Assembly: GCA_027920525.1 (NCBI GenBank)
Contig: CP115858.1
Coordinates: 2,170,001-2,234,000 of the forward strand
Reading direction: 5' to 3'
DNA: 64,000 bases
DNA from: Chryseobacterium daecheongense
GTDB taxonomy: Bacteria; Bacteroidota; Bacteroidia; Flavobacteriales; Weeksellaceae
The notes under the pieces were generated by a model, which worked only from the letters and a program-made list of their open reading frames with translations, was not told the DNA's origin and did no database searches. Position numbers and translations under genes: made by a program. How positions within the stretch are numbered: the first letter of the stretch is position 1; every line of letters begins with the position of its first letter. Positions 16,774-24,882 of the stretch are shown piece by piece.

Positions 16774-16968
16774 CTACATTGTAATTGGCCCGGCACATGC
16801 AGGGCTCAGAAACGCCTCATTCTTACAACACTGTGATAACAATTGATAGGCAGCACAGGAATGGGCAGCTCCTGAACCCGGTGGCCCATAAGTATTTCCC
16901 GCCGGACAGCCACCAGGGCAAGATCCTCCGTTAATCATTTTTAATTTTACTCGTGATAATTTTTTCAT
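16774..16968 (-). CDS. Six-cysteine double-glycine leader peptide 4 (bacteriocin-like)
   Basis: A 64-residue peptide, MKKLSRVKLKMINGG and then a core with CPGGCPAG, a Gly/Pro-rich insert, SCAAYQLLSQCC and a last Cys nine residues later. The frame is open from a TTG at 16986, but the ATG at 16968 aligns with the paralogues. The linker between the second and third cysteine is the longest of the four. Its own downstream hairpin suggests a separate transcript or differential expression. Confidence 0.78.
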   Translation of the reverse strand: MKKLSRVKLKMINGGSCPGGCPAGNTYGPPGSGAAHSCAAYQLLSQCCKNEAFLSPACAGPITM

Positions 16969-17009
16969 AATGAATATTTTAATCAATTTAAATTCTAAAA
17001 GTCAGATCA

Positions 17010-17177
17010 TCACACCATGGGTGGGTAACAGGTTCCTCCAGGGGTGCGCCAGCAACCCCAGCCTCCTTGTCTGAAACACACATATGCTGCTCCGCCACAA
17101 GTATCAATCTGAAATTGGGTAAATCCACCATTCACTTTTTTTTGCTCTTCTCTGGAGAGCTTCTTTAACTTTTCCAT
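17010..17177 (-). CDS. Double-glycine leader peptide 5, different core
   Basis: A 55-residue peptide, MEKLKKLSREEQKKVNGG, with a Gly/Trp-rich core holding four cysteines (TCGGAAYVC, GWGCWRTPGGTC). It does not share the six-Cys frame of peptides 1-4, but it has the same leader type, strand and location. It lies 41 bp upstream of peptide 4. This looks like a leader shared by different cargo peptides. Upstream DNA (17178-17490, about 300 bp) is AT-rich and I see no other gene in it. Confidence 0.7.
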   Translation of the reverse strand: MEKLKKLSREEQKKVNGGFTQFQIDTCGGAAYVCFRQGGWGCWRTPGGTCYPPMV

Positions 17178-17494
17178 ACACTCAAGTTTTGTTATTTGTA
17201 TTCGGATTAAATTTTTGATATAAAAGTGAGAATCATAAAATATAAAACAAAGCAGTATTTAATATCTGTACAGGATCAATAAGTAAGTGTAGAGGTTTTT
17301 ATTGTTTTCGTGATTTCCCAATAACCGTATATATAAAAGCAATCATTCTAACAGTCTAAAGGTGGTCATAAAAAAGAAATGCAAAATCGTATTTAGCTAT
17401 GTCTATCAAAGGATTACAATACATCTGCTAAAATTTGAGTCAAAAAAAATTATATTAAATTGGATTAAAAATTTTTATTTTCCAAAATAACTTC

Positions 17495-17502
17495 TACATT
17501 TG
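17495..17502 (+). promoter_or_regulatory. -7 promoter element (TACATTTG) of the threonine operon
   Basis: TACATTTG matches TAnnTTTG and would start transcription near 17506, about 8 nt before the leader peptide ATG and nearly 200 nt before thrA. A TTG at the expected upstream spacing was not found. Confidence 0.55.
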
Positions 17503-17513
17503 TTACTTCAAAG

Positions 17514-17612
17514 ATGCAATCAGTACAAAACATATCTGTAACTATTTATCCGGAGTTCTCTGCTTCGGTTGCATCATCCATTATTATTTCTACTACAACT
17601 ACAACCCCATAA
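17514..17612 (+). CDS. Threonine operon leader peptide (attenuator)
   Basis: A 32-residue reading frame directly after a promoter element and upstream of thrA-thrB-thrC. It starts MQSVQNISVT and ends IIISTTTTTP: three consecutive Ile codons, a Ser and five consecutive Thr codons just before the stop. This is the classic composition of a thr leader, as in E. coli thrL, where scarcity of charged tRNA-Thr or tRNA-Ile stalls the ribosome. The control codons overlap a hairpin and are followed by a terminator-like stem (17649-17683). The reading frame and repeats are seen directly; the regulatory role is inferred. Confidence 0.8.
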   Translation: MQSVQNISVTIYPEFSASVASSIIISTTTTTP

Positions 17613-17683
17613 CGGGGTAGATTTTCACATATTATTTCAGGTACCTCGTACTCTTTTTTTAAAGAGTAACATTTTTAATTTTT
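17604..17683 (+). promoter_or_regulatory. Putative Thr attenuator: competing hairpins and terminator
   Basis: Segment A, ACCCC (17604-17608, inside the last Thr and Pro codons), can pair with segment B, GGGGT (17614-17618). Segment B extended to GGGGTA (17614-17619) can instead pair, with G.U wobbles, with TACTCT (17649-17654). That stretch is the left arm of the terminator stem TACTCTTT / AAAGAGTA (17649-17656 and 17661-17668), which is followed by an AT stretch rich in T (to 17683). A ribosome stalled on the Thr codons would cover A, free B, and favour antitermination. Pairings were found by hand and not energy-tested. Confidence 0.6.
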
Positions 17684-17703
17684 CCCAACCTTAAAAATAT
17701 ACA

Positions 17704-20148
17704 ATGAAAGTCTTAAAATTCGGCGGAACTTCTGTTGCCCATGCACAGGCAGTTCTGCAAGTCGAAAAAATTATAAAAAAAGAATCTTCCGCTAAGCAAA
17801 TTGTCGTTGTAGTTTCAGCATTACATGGAGTAACAGATTTATTGATCAAGGCAGCAGAGCAAGCTTCCGAGGCTAATGACAGTTATCCTCATCATCTTAA
17901 AATCCTTGAAGAAAAACATCTGAACCTTGTAAAAGACCTTCTTCCCATTTCAGCACAAAGTGCATGGCTAAGTTTTGTAAAAAAGCACTTTAATGATATT
18001 GAAGATATTTGTAACGGGATATTCACCTTGGGAGAATTTACCCCCAGAATTAAAGATAAGATCGCTTCTTATGGCGAGTTCCTCTCTTCAAATATCATTA
18101 CGGCAAGGTTTGAATCTGCCGGGCTGGACGCCGTATGGATGAATTCAGCTGATTATATCAGAACAAATACCCATTATACACGGGCAAAAGTTGATTTTAA
18201 TGTGAGTAATAATAATCTCAGACATTATTTCGAAACCAATCCAAGGCAGATTTACGTAGCACCAGGCTTTATAGCAAGTGATGAACATGGCAACAGAACA
18301 ACTCTGGGAAGAGGAGGTTCAGACTACTCCGCTGCAATTATTGCTTCAGCCATTAACGCTGAGGAGCTTCAGATATGGACTGATGTCAGCGGAATGATGA
18401 CAGCCGATCCCAGGCTTGTATCCCAGGCAAAAGTTATTCCTGAAATAACTTATCAGGAAGCAATGGAATTATCCCATTTCGGAGCAAAAGTACTTTATCC
18501 GCCCACCATTCAGCCGGTCATGGTAAAGAATATAGATCTTCGTATCAAAAATACTTTTAATGCGGATGCTTCAGGAACTTTAATCTCTCATGATCTGCAG
18601 AATACTGATCCGGAACAAATAGCTGTTGGTATTTCCAATATGAATAATATTGCTCTTCTCACTCTTGAAGGAAGCGGAATGGTTGGAATTCCCGGAATCT
18701 CTGCCAAGCTTTTCCAGTGTTTAAGCCACGAAAAAATAAACGTTATTCTAATCACCCAAAGTTCTTCTGAGCATTCAATCACCCTTGCAATTGATGAAAA
18801 AGAGCTTTTTCACGCGGAAAGCGCAATTAATCTTGCATTTGAAGATGATTTGAAACTTCAGAGAATTGAACCTGTAAAAATTGAAAACAGGCTTTCCATT
18901 GTGGCGGTTGTAGGAGAAAATATGAAAAGCAGAAGCGGTGTAAGCGCCAAGATGTTCAGCTGTCTTGGAAATAACGGGATAAACATCAGGGCTATTGCAC
19001 AGGGTTCTTCGGAAAAAAATATCAGCATCGTAATTGCTGAAAATGACACAAAAAAAGCAGTAAACATTCTGCATGAAGAGTTTTTTGAGTCAGAAATCAA
19101 ACAGGTACATCTTTACATCTGCGGAACAGGAAATGTAGGCACTAAGCTTATACAGCAGGTGTATGCCCAGAATAAATACCTTAGAGATCATCTATCCCTT
19201 AACCTGAGAATCGCCGGTCTTTCCAACAGTCGGAAAATGGTATTTTTGAATGAAGGAATTCCGGAAAATGATTATGTCAACCTGCTTGAAAACGGAGAAA
19301 AAGCTTCTGCTCATCAATTTAGCAGAGAGATCATAACAAGAAATCTTAGAAACTCGGTCTTTGTAGACCTTACAGCCAATGCTGAGATCCCGGAAATTTA
19401 TGAGAACCTGTTAAAAAAGAGTGTCAACATTGTAGCCTGTAATAAAATAGCAGCCGCATCAGATTTTGAAAATTATAAAAAGCTGAAAAACCTAGCTAAA
19501 AACCACAATTGTAGATTTTTCTTTGAAACCAATGTAGGGGCAGGACTTCCTATTATCGGAACTATAAATGATCTGGTGAGAAGCGGCGATGCTATTACTT
19601 CCATTAAGGCCGTGTTAAGCGGTACTTTAAATTTTGTTTTTAATGAGTACGATGGAACCCAATCATTTTCAGAAGTTGTTGCCCGTGCTCAGAAAGAAGG
19701 ATTTACTGAACCCGACCCGAGACTGGATCTTGCCGGAACAGATGTGGCGAGAAAAATTTTAATACTTGCACGCGAAGCCGGTTTTCCTCTGCAGTTTAAT
19801 GAAATCGAGAACATTAGTTTTTTACCGGAAGAATGCATGCAGGGTGATGTAGAAAATTTTTATACCATGCTTGTAAAATATGAGGATCATTTTAAAAATC
19901 TATTTGACCAGGCTAAAAAGGTCGGAAAAATTTTAAAATATGTCGCAGAGTTTGACAATGGTAAAGCAAAAGTTGGATTACAGCATATAGCGCCCGACAG
20001 TGATTTGTTTCATCTGTACGGAAAAGACAATATTGTTATTTTCAAAACTTTAAGATATTCCGAGCAACCCCTGGTTGTAAAAGGTGCAGGTGCAGGTGCT
20101 GAAGTTACAGCAAGTGGTGTTTTTGCAGATATTGTACGTTCCGTTTAA
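17704..20148 (+). CDS. thrA: Bifunctional aspartokinase / homoserine dehydrogenase
   Basis: The 814-residue fusion catalyses the first and third steps from aspartate to threonine. The N-terminal aspartokinase has KFGGTS at residues 5-10, GRGGSDYSAA near 200 and two ACT-type regulatory segments in the middle (about 300-455). The C-terminal homoserine dehydrogenase begins with a Rossmann motif (YICGTGNVGTK, near 473) and has FETNVGAGLPIIGT and KAVLSGTLNFVFN. The ACT region implies feedback by threonine. It is the first structural gene of the operon, downstream of the attenuator and 9 bp from thrB. Confidence 0.96.
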   Translation: MKVLKFGGTSVAHAQAVLQVEKIIKKESSAKQIVVVVSALHGVTDLLIKAAEQASEANDSYPHHLKILEEKHLNLVKDLLPISAQSAWLSFVKKHFNDIEDICNGIFTLGEFTPRIKDKIASYGEFLSSNIITARFESAGLDAVWMNSADYIRTNTHYTRAKVDFNVSNNNLRHYFETNPRQIYVAPGFIASDEHGNRTTLGRGGSDYSAAIIASAINAEELQIWTDVSGMMTADPRLVSQAKVIPEITYQEAMELSHFGAKVLYPPTIQPVMVKNIDLRIKNTFNADASGTLISHDLQNTDPEQIAVGISNMNNIALLTLEGSGMVGIPGISAKLFQCLSHEKINVILITQSSSEHSITLAIDEKELFHAESAINLAFEDDLKLQRIEPVKIENRLSIVAVVGENMKSRSGVSAKMFSCLGNNGINIRAIAQGSSEKNISIVIAENDTKKAVNILHEEFFESEIKQVHLYICGTGNVGTKLIQQVYAQNKYLRDHLSLNLRIAGLSNSRKMVFLNEGIPENDYVNLLENGEKASAHQFSREIITRNLRNSVFVDLTANAEIPEIYENLLKKSVNIVACNKIAAASDFENYKKLKNLAKNHNCRFFFETNVGAGLPIIGTINDLVRSGDAITSIKAVLSGTLNFVFNEYDGTQSFSEVVARAQKEGFTEPDPRLDLAGTDVARKILILAREAGFPLQFNEIENISFLPEECMQGDVENFYTMLVKYEDHFKNLFDQAKKVGKILKYVAEFDNGKAKVGLQHIAPDSDLFHLYGKDNIVIFKTLRYSEQPLVVKGAGAGAEVTASGVFADIVRSV

Positions 20149-20157
20149 AAAAAATCT

Positions 20158-21087
20158 ATGAAAAGTATAAAAATTAAAGTCCCGGCAACCGTCGCTAATC
20201 TGGTTTGTGGTTTTGATATCCTGGGCATGGCGATCAACGAGCCATATGATGAAATGGAAGTAAGACTATTGGAAACACCTGATATTATTGTCCGCCATAC
20301 CGATGGCTTCAATCTTCCGGAAGAAGCTTCAAAAAATGTAGCAGGAATTGTCCTTATGAAAATGCAGGAACATCTTCACCTGAAGAACGGATTTGAAGTC
20401 ATTATTCATAAACACATCAAGCCCGGCAGCGGCCTCGGTTCCAGTGCTGCCAGTGCTGCAGGTGCCGCTTTTGCGGCAAATATCCTGATAGGAAATATTT
20501 TGTCCAGGGAAGAAACAATTCATTTTGCGATGTTTGGAGAAGAGCTCGCTTCCGGAGTACGGCATGCGGACAATATTGCGCCGTGTATTTATGGGGGGAT
20601 CACCCTTGTGAAATCCTCTGATCCTATTGATATTATTTCCCTGAATACTCCTGGTTTGTTCATTGCCGCTGTGCATCCGCAGGTTGAAGTAAAAACATCT
20701 GACGCAAGACAGATCCTTAAAAAAAATATTCAGCTGAAAGATGCCATAACGCAATGGGGAAATATTGCCGGGCTCATTGCCGGTATTGAGAAAAATGATC
20801 TATTCCTGATTGGGAGAAGCCTGAATGATGTTATTGTAGAACCGGTTCGAAGCATTTTGATTCCGGAATTTGATACCATTAAAAGAAAAAGCCTGGAAAT
20901 GGGAGCACTGGGGGGAGGAATTTCAGGATCAGGGCCTTCTGTTTTCATGTTAACGGAAAAGAAAAAAACAGCCGGGGATATTGCCATGATGATGAAATCG
21001 GTTTATGATCAGATCAACATCAATAGCATGGTGTATGTATCGGATATTAATTCTACCGGGATCATCATAGAAGAACAGAATAACTAA
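20158..21087 (+). CDS. thrB: Homoserine kinase
   Basis: The 309-residue GHMP kinase phosphorylates homoserine to O-phosphohomoserine. It has the ATP-binding loop PGSGLGSSAASAAG near residue 90 and the C-terminal motif GGGISGSGPSVFML. Its length is typical. It lies between thrA and thrC with gaps of 9 and 11 bp, consistent with one transcript. Confidence 0.96.
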   Translation: MKSIKIKVPATVANLVCGFDILGMAINEPYDEMEVRLLETPDIIVRHTDGFNLPEEASKNVAGIVLMKMQEHLHLKNGFEVIIHKHIKPGSGLGSSAASAAGAAFAANILIGNILSREETIHFAMFGEELASGVRHADNIAPCIYGGITLVKSSDPIDIISLNTPGLFIAAVHPQVEVKTSDARQILKKNIQLKDAITQWGNIAGLIAGIEKNDLFLIGRSLNDVIVEPVRSILIPEFDTIKRKSLEMGALGGGISGSGPSVFMLTEKKKTAGDIAMMMKSVYDQININSMVYVSDINSTGIIIEEQNN

Positions 21088-21098
21088 AAAACAGAAAG

Positions 21099-22403
21099 AT
21101 GAACTATTACAATTTAAAAGATAAAAAGGAAAAGGTAAGTTTTAAAACCGCTTCAATTAAGGGGCAGGGAAAAGAAAAAGGGCTGTTTTTTCCGGAAAAT
21201 ATTCCGTTGTTCAATACCTATTTCATTCAGAATCTGAACCGGTTTTCAGATGAAGAGATTGCTTTTCAATGCATGAAAGACTTTGTGGATGAGGAAATTC
21301 CGGAAAATGAATTACGACAAATTATTTCGGAAACAATTTCTTTTGACATTCCTTTAAAAAAAATTACGGATAGCATATCCGTACTCGAATTATTCCACGG
21401 TCCTACCCTCGCCTTCAAAGATGTAGGAGCAAGGTTTATGAGCCGCTGCTTATCTTACTTCTTAAAAGGAGGACAGAAAAAAGTAACAGTCCTGGTTGCT
21501 ACATCCGGGGATACCGGAGGGGCTGTTGCCCATGGTTTTTATAATGTGGATGGAATCGATGTGGTTATTTTGTATCCGAAAGAAAGAGTAAGTCCTGTTC
21601 AGGAAAAACAATTGACAGCCTTAGGAGGAAACATTACCGCTTTAGAAGTAAATGGAACTTTCGATGACTGCCAGAGCCTTGTAAAACAGGCATTTTCAGA
21701 TCCGGAAGTCAATAATGAATTATTCCTTACTTCTGCCAATTCCATTAACATTGCGAGATGGTTACCACAACAGATCTATTATCTGCTGGCTTTAAAACAG
21801 TGGCAAAAAACTGAAAAAGAAAATCCTGTCATTTGTGTCCCCAGCGGAAATTTCGGAAACATCTGCGCCGGATTGATGACTTACATGAGAGGACTTCCTG
21901 CAGACCATTTTATCGCTGCATGTAACGCCAATGATGTAGTGCCCCATTATTTAAAAACACAAATCTTTGAACCTAAAGAAACAGTAGCAACCCTTTCCAA
22001 TGCAATGGATGTCGGAAATCCCAGCAATTTCATCCGTATTCTTGAAATGTTCCAGCACCAATTTGAAGATCTCAATCATATTATTTCCGGATATTCCGTA
22101 AATGACGAAGAAACTTTAGCAACCGTCAGGAAAGTCTGGAAACATCATGCATATCTTCTCGAACCCCATGGAGCAGTTGCCTATACTTCTTTAGAAAACT
22201 ATCTGAAGCAAAATCCTGAAAAGAAAGGTTTTATCCTGGAGACAGCTCATCCTGTAAAATTCCCCGATGCTGTGGAAAAAGCCATTGCACAAGAAATTGA
22301 TATTCCGGAATCATTGGCAGATTTAATGAAAAAGGATAAAAAAACCGTTGAAATTAATTCAGATTTTCAAGAATTAAAACGATTTTTGCTGAACAAAAAC
22401 TGA
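21099..22403 (+). CDS. thrC: Threonine synthase
   Basis: The 434-residue PLP enzyme converts O-phosphohomoserine to threonine. It has the threonine-synthase N-terminal domain, the PLP-lysine motif HGPTLAFKDVGA near residue 105, and ATSGDTGGAVAHGF for phosphate binding. It completes the threonine pathway started by thrA. folB follows after 5 bp. Confidence 0.96.
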   Translation: MNYYNLKDKKEKVSFKTASIKGQGKEKGLFFPENIPLFNTYFIQNLNRFSDEEIAFQCMKDFVDEEIPENELRQIISETISFDIPLKKITDSISVLELFHGPTLAFKDVGARFMSRCLSYFLKGGQKKVTVLVATSGDTGGAVAHGFYNVDGIDVVILYPKERVSPVQEKQLTALGGNITALEVNGTFDDCQSLVKQAFSDPEVNNELFLTSANSINIARWLPQQIYYLLALKQWQKTEKENPVICVPSGNFGNICAGLMTYMRGLPADHFIAACNANDVVPHYLKTQIFEPKETVATLSNAMDVGNPSNFIRILEMFQHQFEDLNHIISGYSVNDEETLATVRKVWKHHAYLLEPHGAVAYTSLENYLKQNPEKKGFILETAHPVKFPDAVEKAIAQEIDIPESLADLMKKDKKTVEINSDFQELKRFLLNKN

Positions 22404-22408
22404 ATTTT

Positions 22409-22777
22409 ATGAGCAAGATCTTTTTGGAAGATGTGAAAATATATGCGTACCATGGTGTTTTACCTGAAGAAAACATCATCGGTACGTACTACATTTTAAA
22501 TCTAGAGATCCATACCGATCTCTGGAAAGCTGCAGAATCAGATGATCTGAATGATACCATCAGCTATGCGGATATCAATGATATTATCCTTGAAGAAATG
22601 AAAGTTAAATCAAAACTTCTGGAACATGTGGCCGGAAGAATTATTTCAAAAATTAATGAAAACTTTCCTGAGGTTTCTTATATCAAGCTTAAAATCACCA
22701 AAACAGCTCCTCCTATGCAGGGAGAAATGAAAGGTGCAAGTATTGAACTGGAAAAAAGTTTTAATCCAAATAATTAA
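22409..22777 (+). CDS. folB: Dihydroneopterin aldolase
   Basis: The 122-residue protein matches the compact FolB fold, with EDVKIYAYHGVLPEEN at the N-terminus, the central Tyr and Glu motif (SYADINDII) and the C-terminal KITKTAPPM. It cleaves dihydroneopterin in folate synthesis. It follows thrC by 5 bp, so it is probably co-transcribed with the threonine genes. I see no pathway reason for this beyond shared expression. Confidence 0.92.
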   Translation: MSKIFLEDVKIYAYHGVLPEENIIGTYYILNLEIHTDLWKAAESDDLNDTISYADINDIILEEMKVKSKLLEHVAGRIISKINENFPEVSYIKLKITKTAPPMQGEMKGASIELEKSFNPNN

Positions 22778-22810
22778 AATCATTAATTTCACTCTCTAAA
22801 ATTTAAAGAA

Positions 22811-24175
22811 TTGAAATCCATTAAAATTATATTATTACTGCTTTGTATCAATATTTTTGGCCAGGCTAAAGTTGACAACCAGCTGGCTGATTATAATTTT
22901 CCAAAGATAAAATCCAGCATTACCATGCCGGTTACCATTCCGCTTGCCGAAATTGGTAATATCATCAATTCTTCAGTAAAAGAATTGATCTATCAGGATG
23001 ATTCCTACACGGATAACAACAATGACCAGTTTAAAGTAAAAGTATGGAAAACCCGGCCTATACGACTTGTAGGGGGAACGAATCAGAACCTTTTAATTGA
23101 AGTTCCTTTGAAAATATGGGCAGAGAAAGGGATTGGTACCCTGGGACTTTATACTTACCAGAATACTACATTTGAAACGGTAATGTATTTCAATACCTCC
23201 CTTAATTTCAAAAATAACTGGACTATTGTTACCAATACGCAGCCTATGGGATTCAAATGGGTTACCAAACCGGTTCTTGATTATGGAAAGATACAGATCC
23301 CGATTACCGCACTTGTTGAAAAAAGCCTGAAAGAGCAACAACTGAAATTTTGCAAAACAATAGATCAGCAAATGGGTACCCAGCTTAATTTCCAGCAATA
23401 TGCAGTAATGGCCTGGAATGTTTTCGCGCAGCCTTTTAACATTTCGGAGGAATACAACACATGGCTGAAAGTAACCCCTGTAAATGTAAATATTACTCCA
23501 TTGAAATTCTATGGAAATCAGATTGATGCCAATATCGGAATTGACATTTACTCCGAAACCTTTACCGGAAGTAAACCGGCATCTTCAGCTCCTATTAAAA
23601 CGGCAGCTAACTTCAATTTCACCCCTGTACTTGGAGACCAGTTTTCGCTTCAGACAACAGCCAATGTTCCTTTTACCGAAGCGTCTAATATTGCCAGAAA
23701 AATGTTCCTAGGAAAAGAATATGATGTTCGCGATTCTAAAGTAAAAATTACCGATATCAGGGTATACGGCATTGAGAACAGAATTATGATCGAAGCTCAG
23801 ACCGAAGGGTATATAAAAGGAACTGCACTTATTTCGGGCATTCCTGTTTATGATGATGCCAGGAAAAAAATTGTACTGTCCGATACTAAGTTTAAGCTGA
23901 AGACAATGAATATCCTCCAAAAAACAGCAAGCCTTCTATTTCAGGGAAAAATCGTAAGAATGATAGAAGAAGAATATGGTATCCCAACACAGGAACTGGT
24001 GGATACTTCAAAGAAAAGTATTGAAGAAGCTTTTAATAAAGAATATTATAAAGGGCTAAAGATGAATGGAAGGGTTTTTAATCTGAAGCCAGGCCAGATC
24101 CTTCTCGGTACATCAGGAATTACTGCAGTCATTGATACTAACGCTTCTTTAAAACTCATTATCAATGGCATTTAA
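22811..24175 (+). CDS. DUF4403-like secreted or periplasmic protein, TTG start
   Basis: The 454-residue protein has a short signal peptide (MKSIKIILLLLCINIFGQ) and a repeated beta-rich body with two similar halves (PVTIPLAEIGNIINSSVKEL and VPFTEASNIARKM), the look of DUF4403 proteins. I cannot assign a function. The frame starts at TTG 22811; no ATG is in frame upstream, and the signal peptide begins at this codon, so a UUG start is likely. It is 33 bp after folB. Confidence 0.65.
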   Translation: MKSIKIILLLLCINIFGQAKVDNQLADYNFPKIKSSITMPVTIPLAEIGNIINSSVKELIYQDDSYTDNNNDQFKVKVWKTRPIRLVGGTNQNLLIEVPLKIWAEKGIGTLGLYTYQNTTFETVMYFNTSLNFKNNWTIVTNTQPMGFKWVTKPVLDYGKIQIPITALVEKSLKEQQLKFCKTIDQQMGTQLNFQQYAVMAWNVFAQPFNISEEYNTWLKVTPVNVNITPLKFYGNQIDANIGIDIYSETFTGSKPASSAPIKTAANFNFTPVLGDQFSLQTTANVPFTEASNIARKMFLGKEYDVRDSKVKITDIRVYGIENRIMIEAQTEGYIKGTALISGIPVYDDARKKIVLSDTKFKLKTMNILQKTASLLFQGKIVRMIEEEYGIPTQELVDTSKKSIEEAFNKEYYKGLKMNGRVFNLKPGQILLGTSGITAVIDTNASLKLIINGI

Positions 24176-24209
24176 ATAAAAAAACAACACCAAAAACTAA
24201 ACTATTACC

Positions 24210-24725
24210 ATGAGAAAATACTTACAGATTGTTGACAGACACAGAGCGTCGCAAGGCCTCAGACTTGCGAATTATATTATTGACCTTATTTTCAGTTATA
24301 TTCTGATCCTTATATTATTAGGTGTATTGGGAATTACCTATGCATTTATTACAGGAAATACCGTAGAAGAAATAGGTTATAGAATGGAAAATATGAATCC
24401 TTTACTGGACCGGCTGATCACCTTATCCGCTTACCTTCTGATGATGTTCCTCACAGAGCTGATCACCCAGGGAAGAAGCTTAGGGAAACTGATCACCGGA
24501 ACAAAGGTGGTCATGATAGACGGAACGTCTCCCGGTGCCGGTAATTATCTCCTTAGAAATATCATCCGAGGAATCCCTTTCGTAGATCAGTTATCTTTTT
24601 TAGCAGATAAAAGTGGATTCCATGATAAATGGAGTGAAACCTGCGTTGTTGTAAAGAAAAATTATGAAGCTGAGTTACAGTTAAAAAGCGATATAAACAC
24701 GTTGGGAACTAAAGAAAATATCTAA
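24210..24725 (+). CDS. RDD family membrane protein
   Basis: The 171-residue protein has about three hydrophobic segments and the RDD-type arrangement: an Arg in ASQGLRLANYIIDLIFSY, then GRSLGKLITGTKVV, and RNIIRGIPFVDQL. RDD proteins are inner-membrane proteins of mostly unknown function, some linked to ion exchange. It lies 34 bp after the DUF4403-like gene and just upstream of tRNA-Cys. Confidence 0.8.
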   Translation: MRKYLQIVDRHRASQGLRLANYIIDLIFSYILILILLGVLGITYAFITGNTVEEIGYRMENMNPLLDRLITLSAYLLMMFLTELITQGRSLGKLITGTKVVMIDGTSPGAGNYLLRNIIRGIPFVDQLSFLADKSGFHDKWSETCVVVKKNYEAELQLKSDINTLGTKENI

Positions 24726-24731
24726 AAAACT

Positions 24732-24761
24732 TTGATTAAGTCAGAAAAATTTTTATATTTG
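24732..24761 (+). promoter_or_regulatory. Promoter of tRNA-Cys
   Basis: TTG at 24732-24734, a 19-base spacer and TATATTTG at 24754-24761, a full match to the flavobacterial consensus. It places transcription near 24765, about 11 nt before the mature tRNA end. Confidence 0.75.
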
Positions 24762-24775
24762 CACACCTCAAAAAT

Positions 24776-24846
24776 GGTACTTTGGCCGAGCGGCTAGGCA
24801 GTGGTCTGCAACACCATCTACAGCGGTTCGAATCCGCTAGGTACCT
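24776..24846 (+). tRNA. tRNA-Cys (GCA anticodon)
   Basis: The 71-base gene folds as a cloverleaf. The acceptor arms GGTACTT and AGGTACC pair with one G.T wobble. The anticodon arm is GGT-CTGCAAC-ACC with GCA in the loop, and the T loop is GTTCGAATC. The base after the acceptor stem is T, the U73 expected for bacterial tRNA-Cys. CCA is not encoded. Confidence 0.95.
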
Positions 24847-24847
24847 C

Positions 24848-24882
24848 AAAGCTTTCCTTTATTTTATTGGAAAGCTTTTTTT
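24848..24882 (+). terminator. Terminator of tRNA-Cys
   Basis: Arms AAAGCTTTCC and GGAAAGCTTT form a perfect 10-bp stem around an AT loop, followed by a T run. It begins two bases after the tRNA. Confidence 0.9.

Noticed and set aside
16023..22777. A dedicated exporter or modification enzyme for the Cys-rich peptides next to the cluster
   Set aside because: The neighbours are nadA on one side and the threonine operon on the other; no ABC, C39 or radical-SAM gene is in the window.
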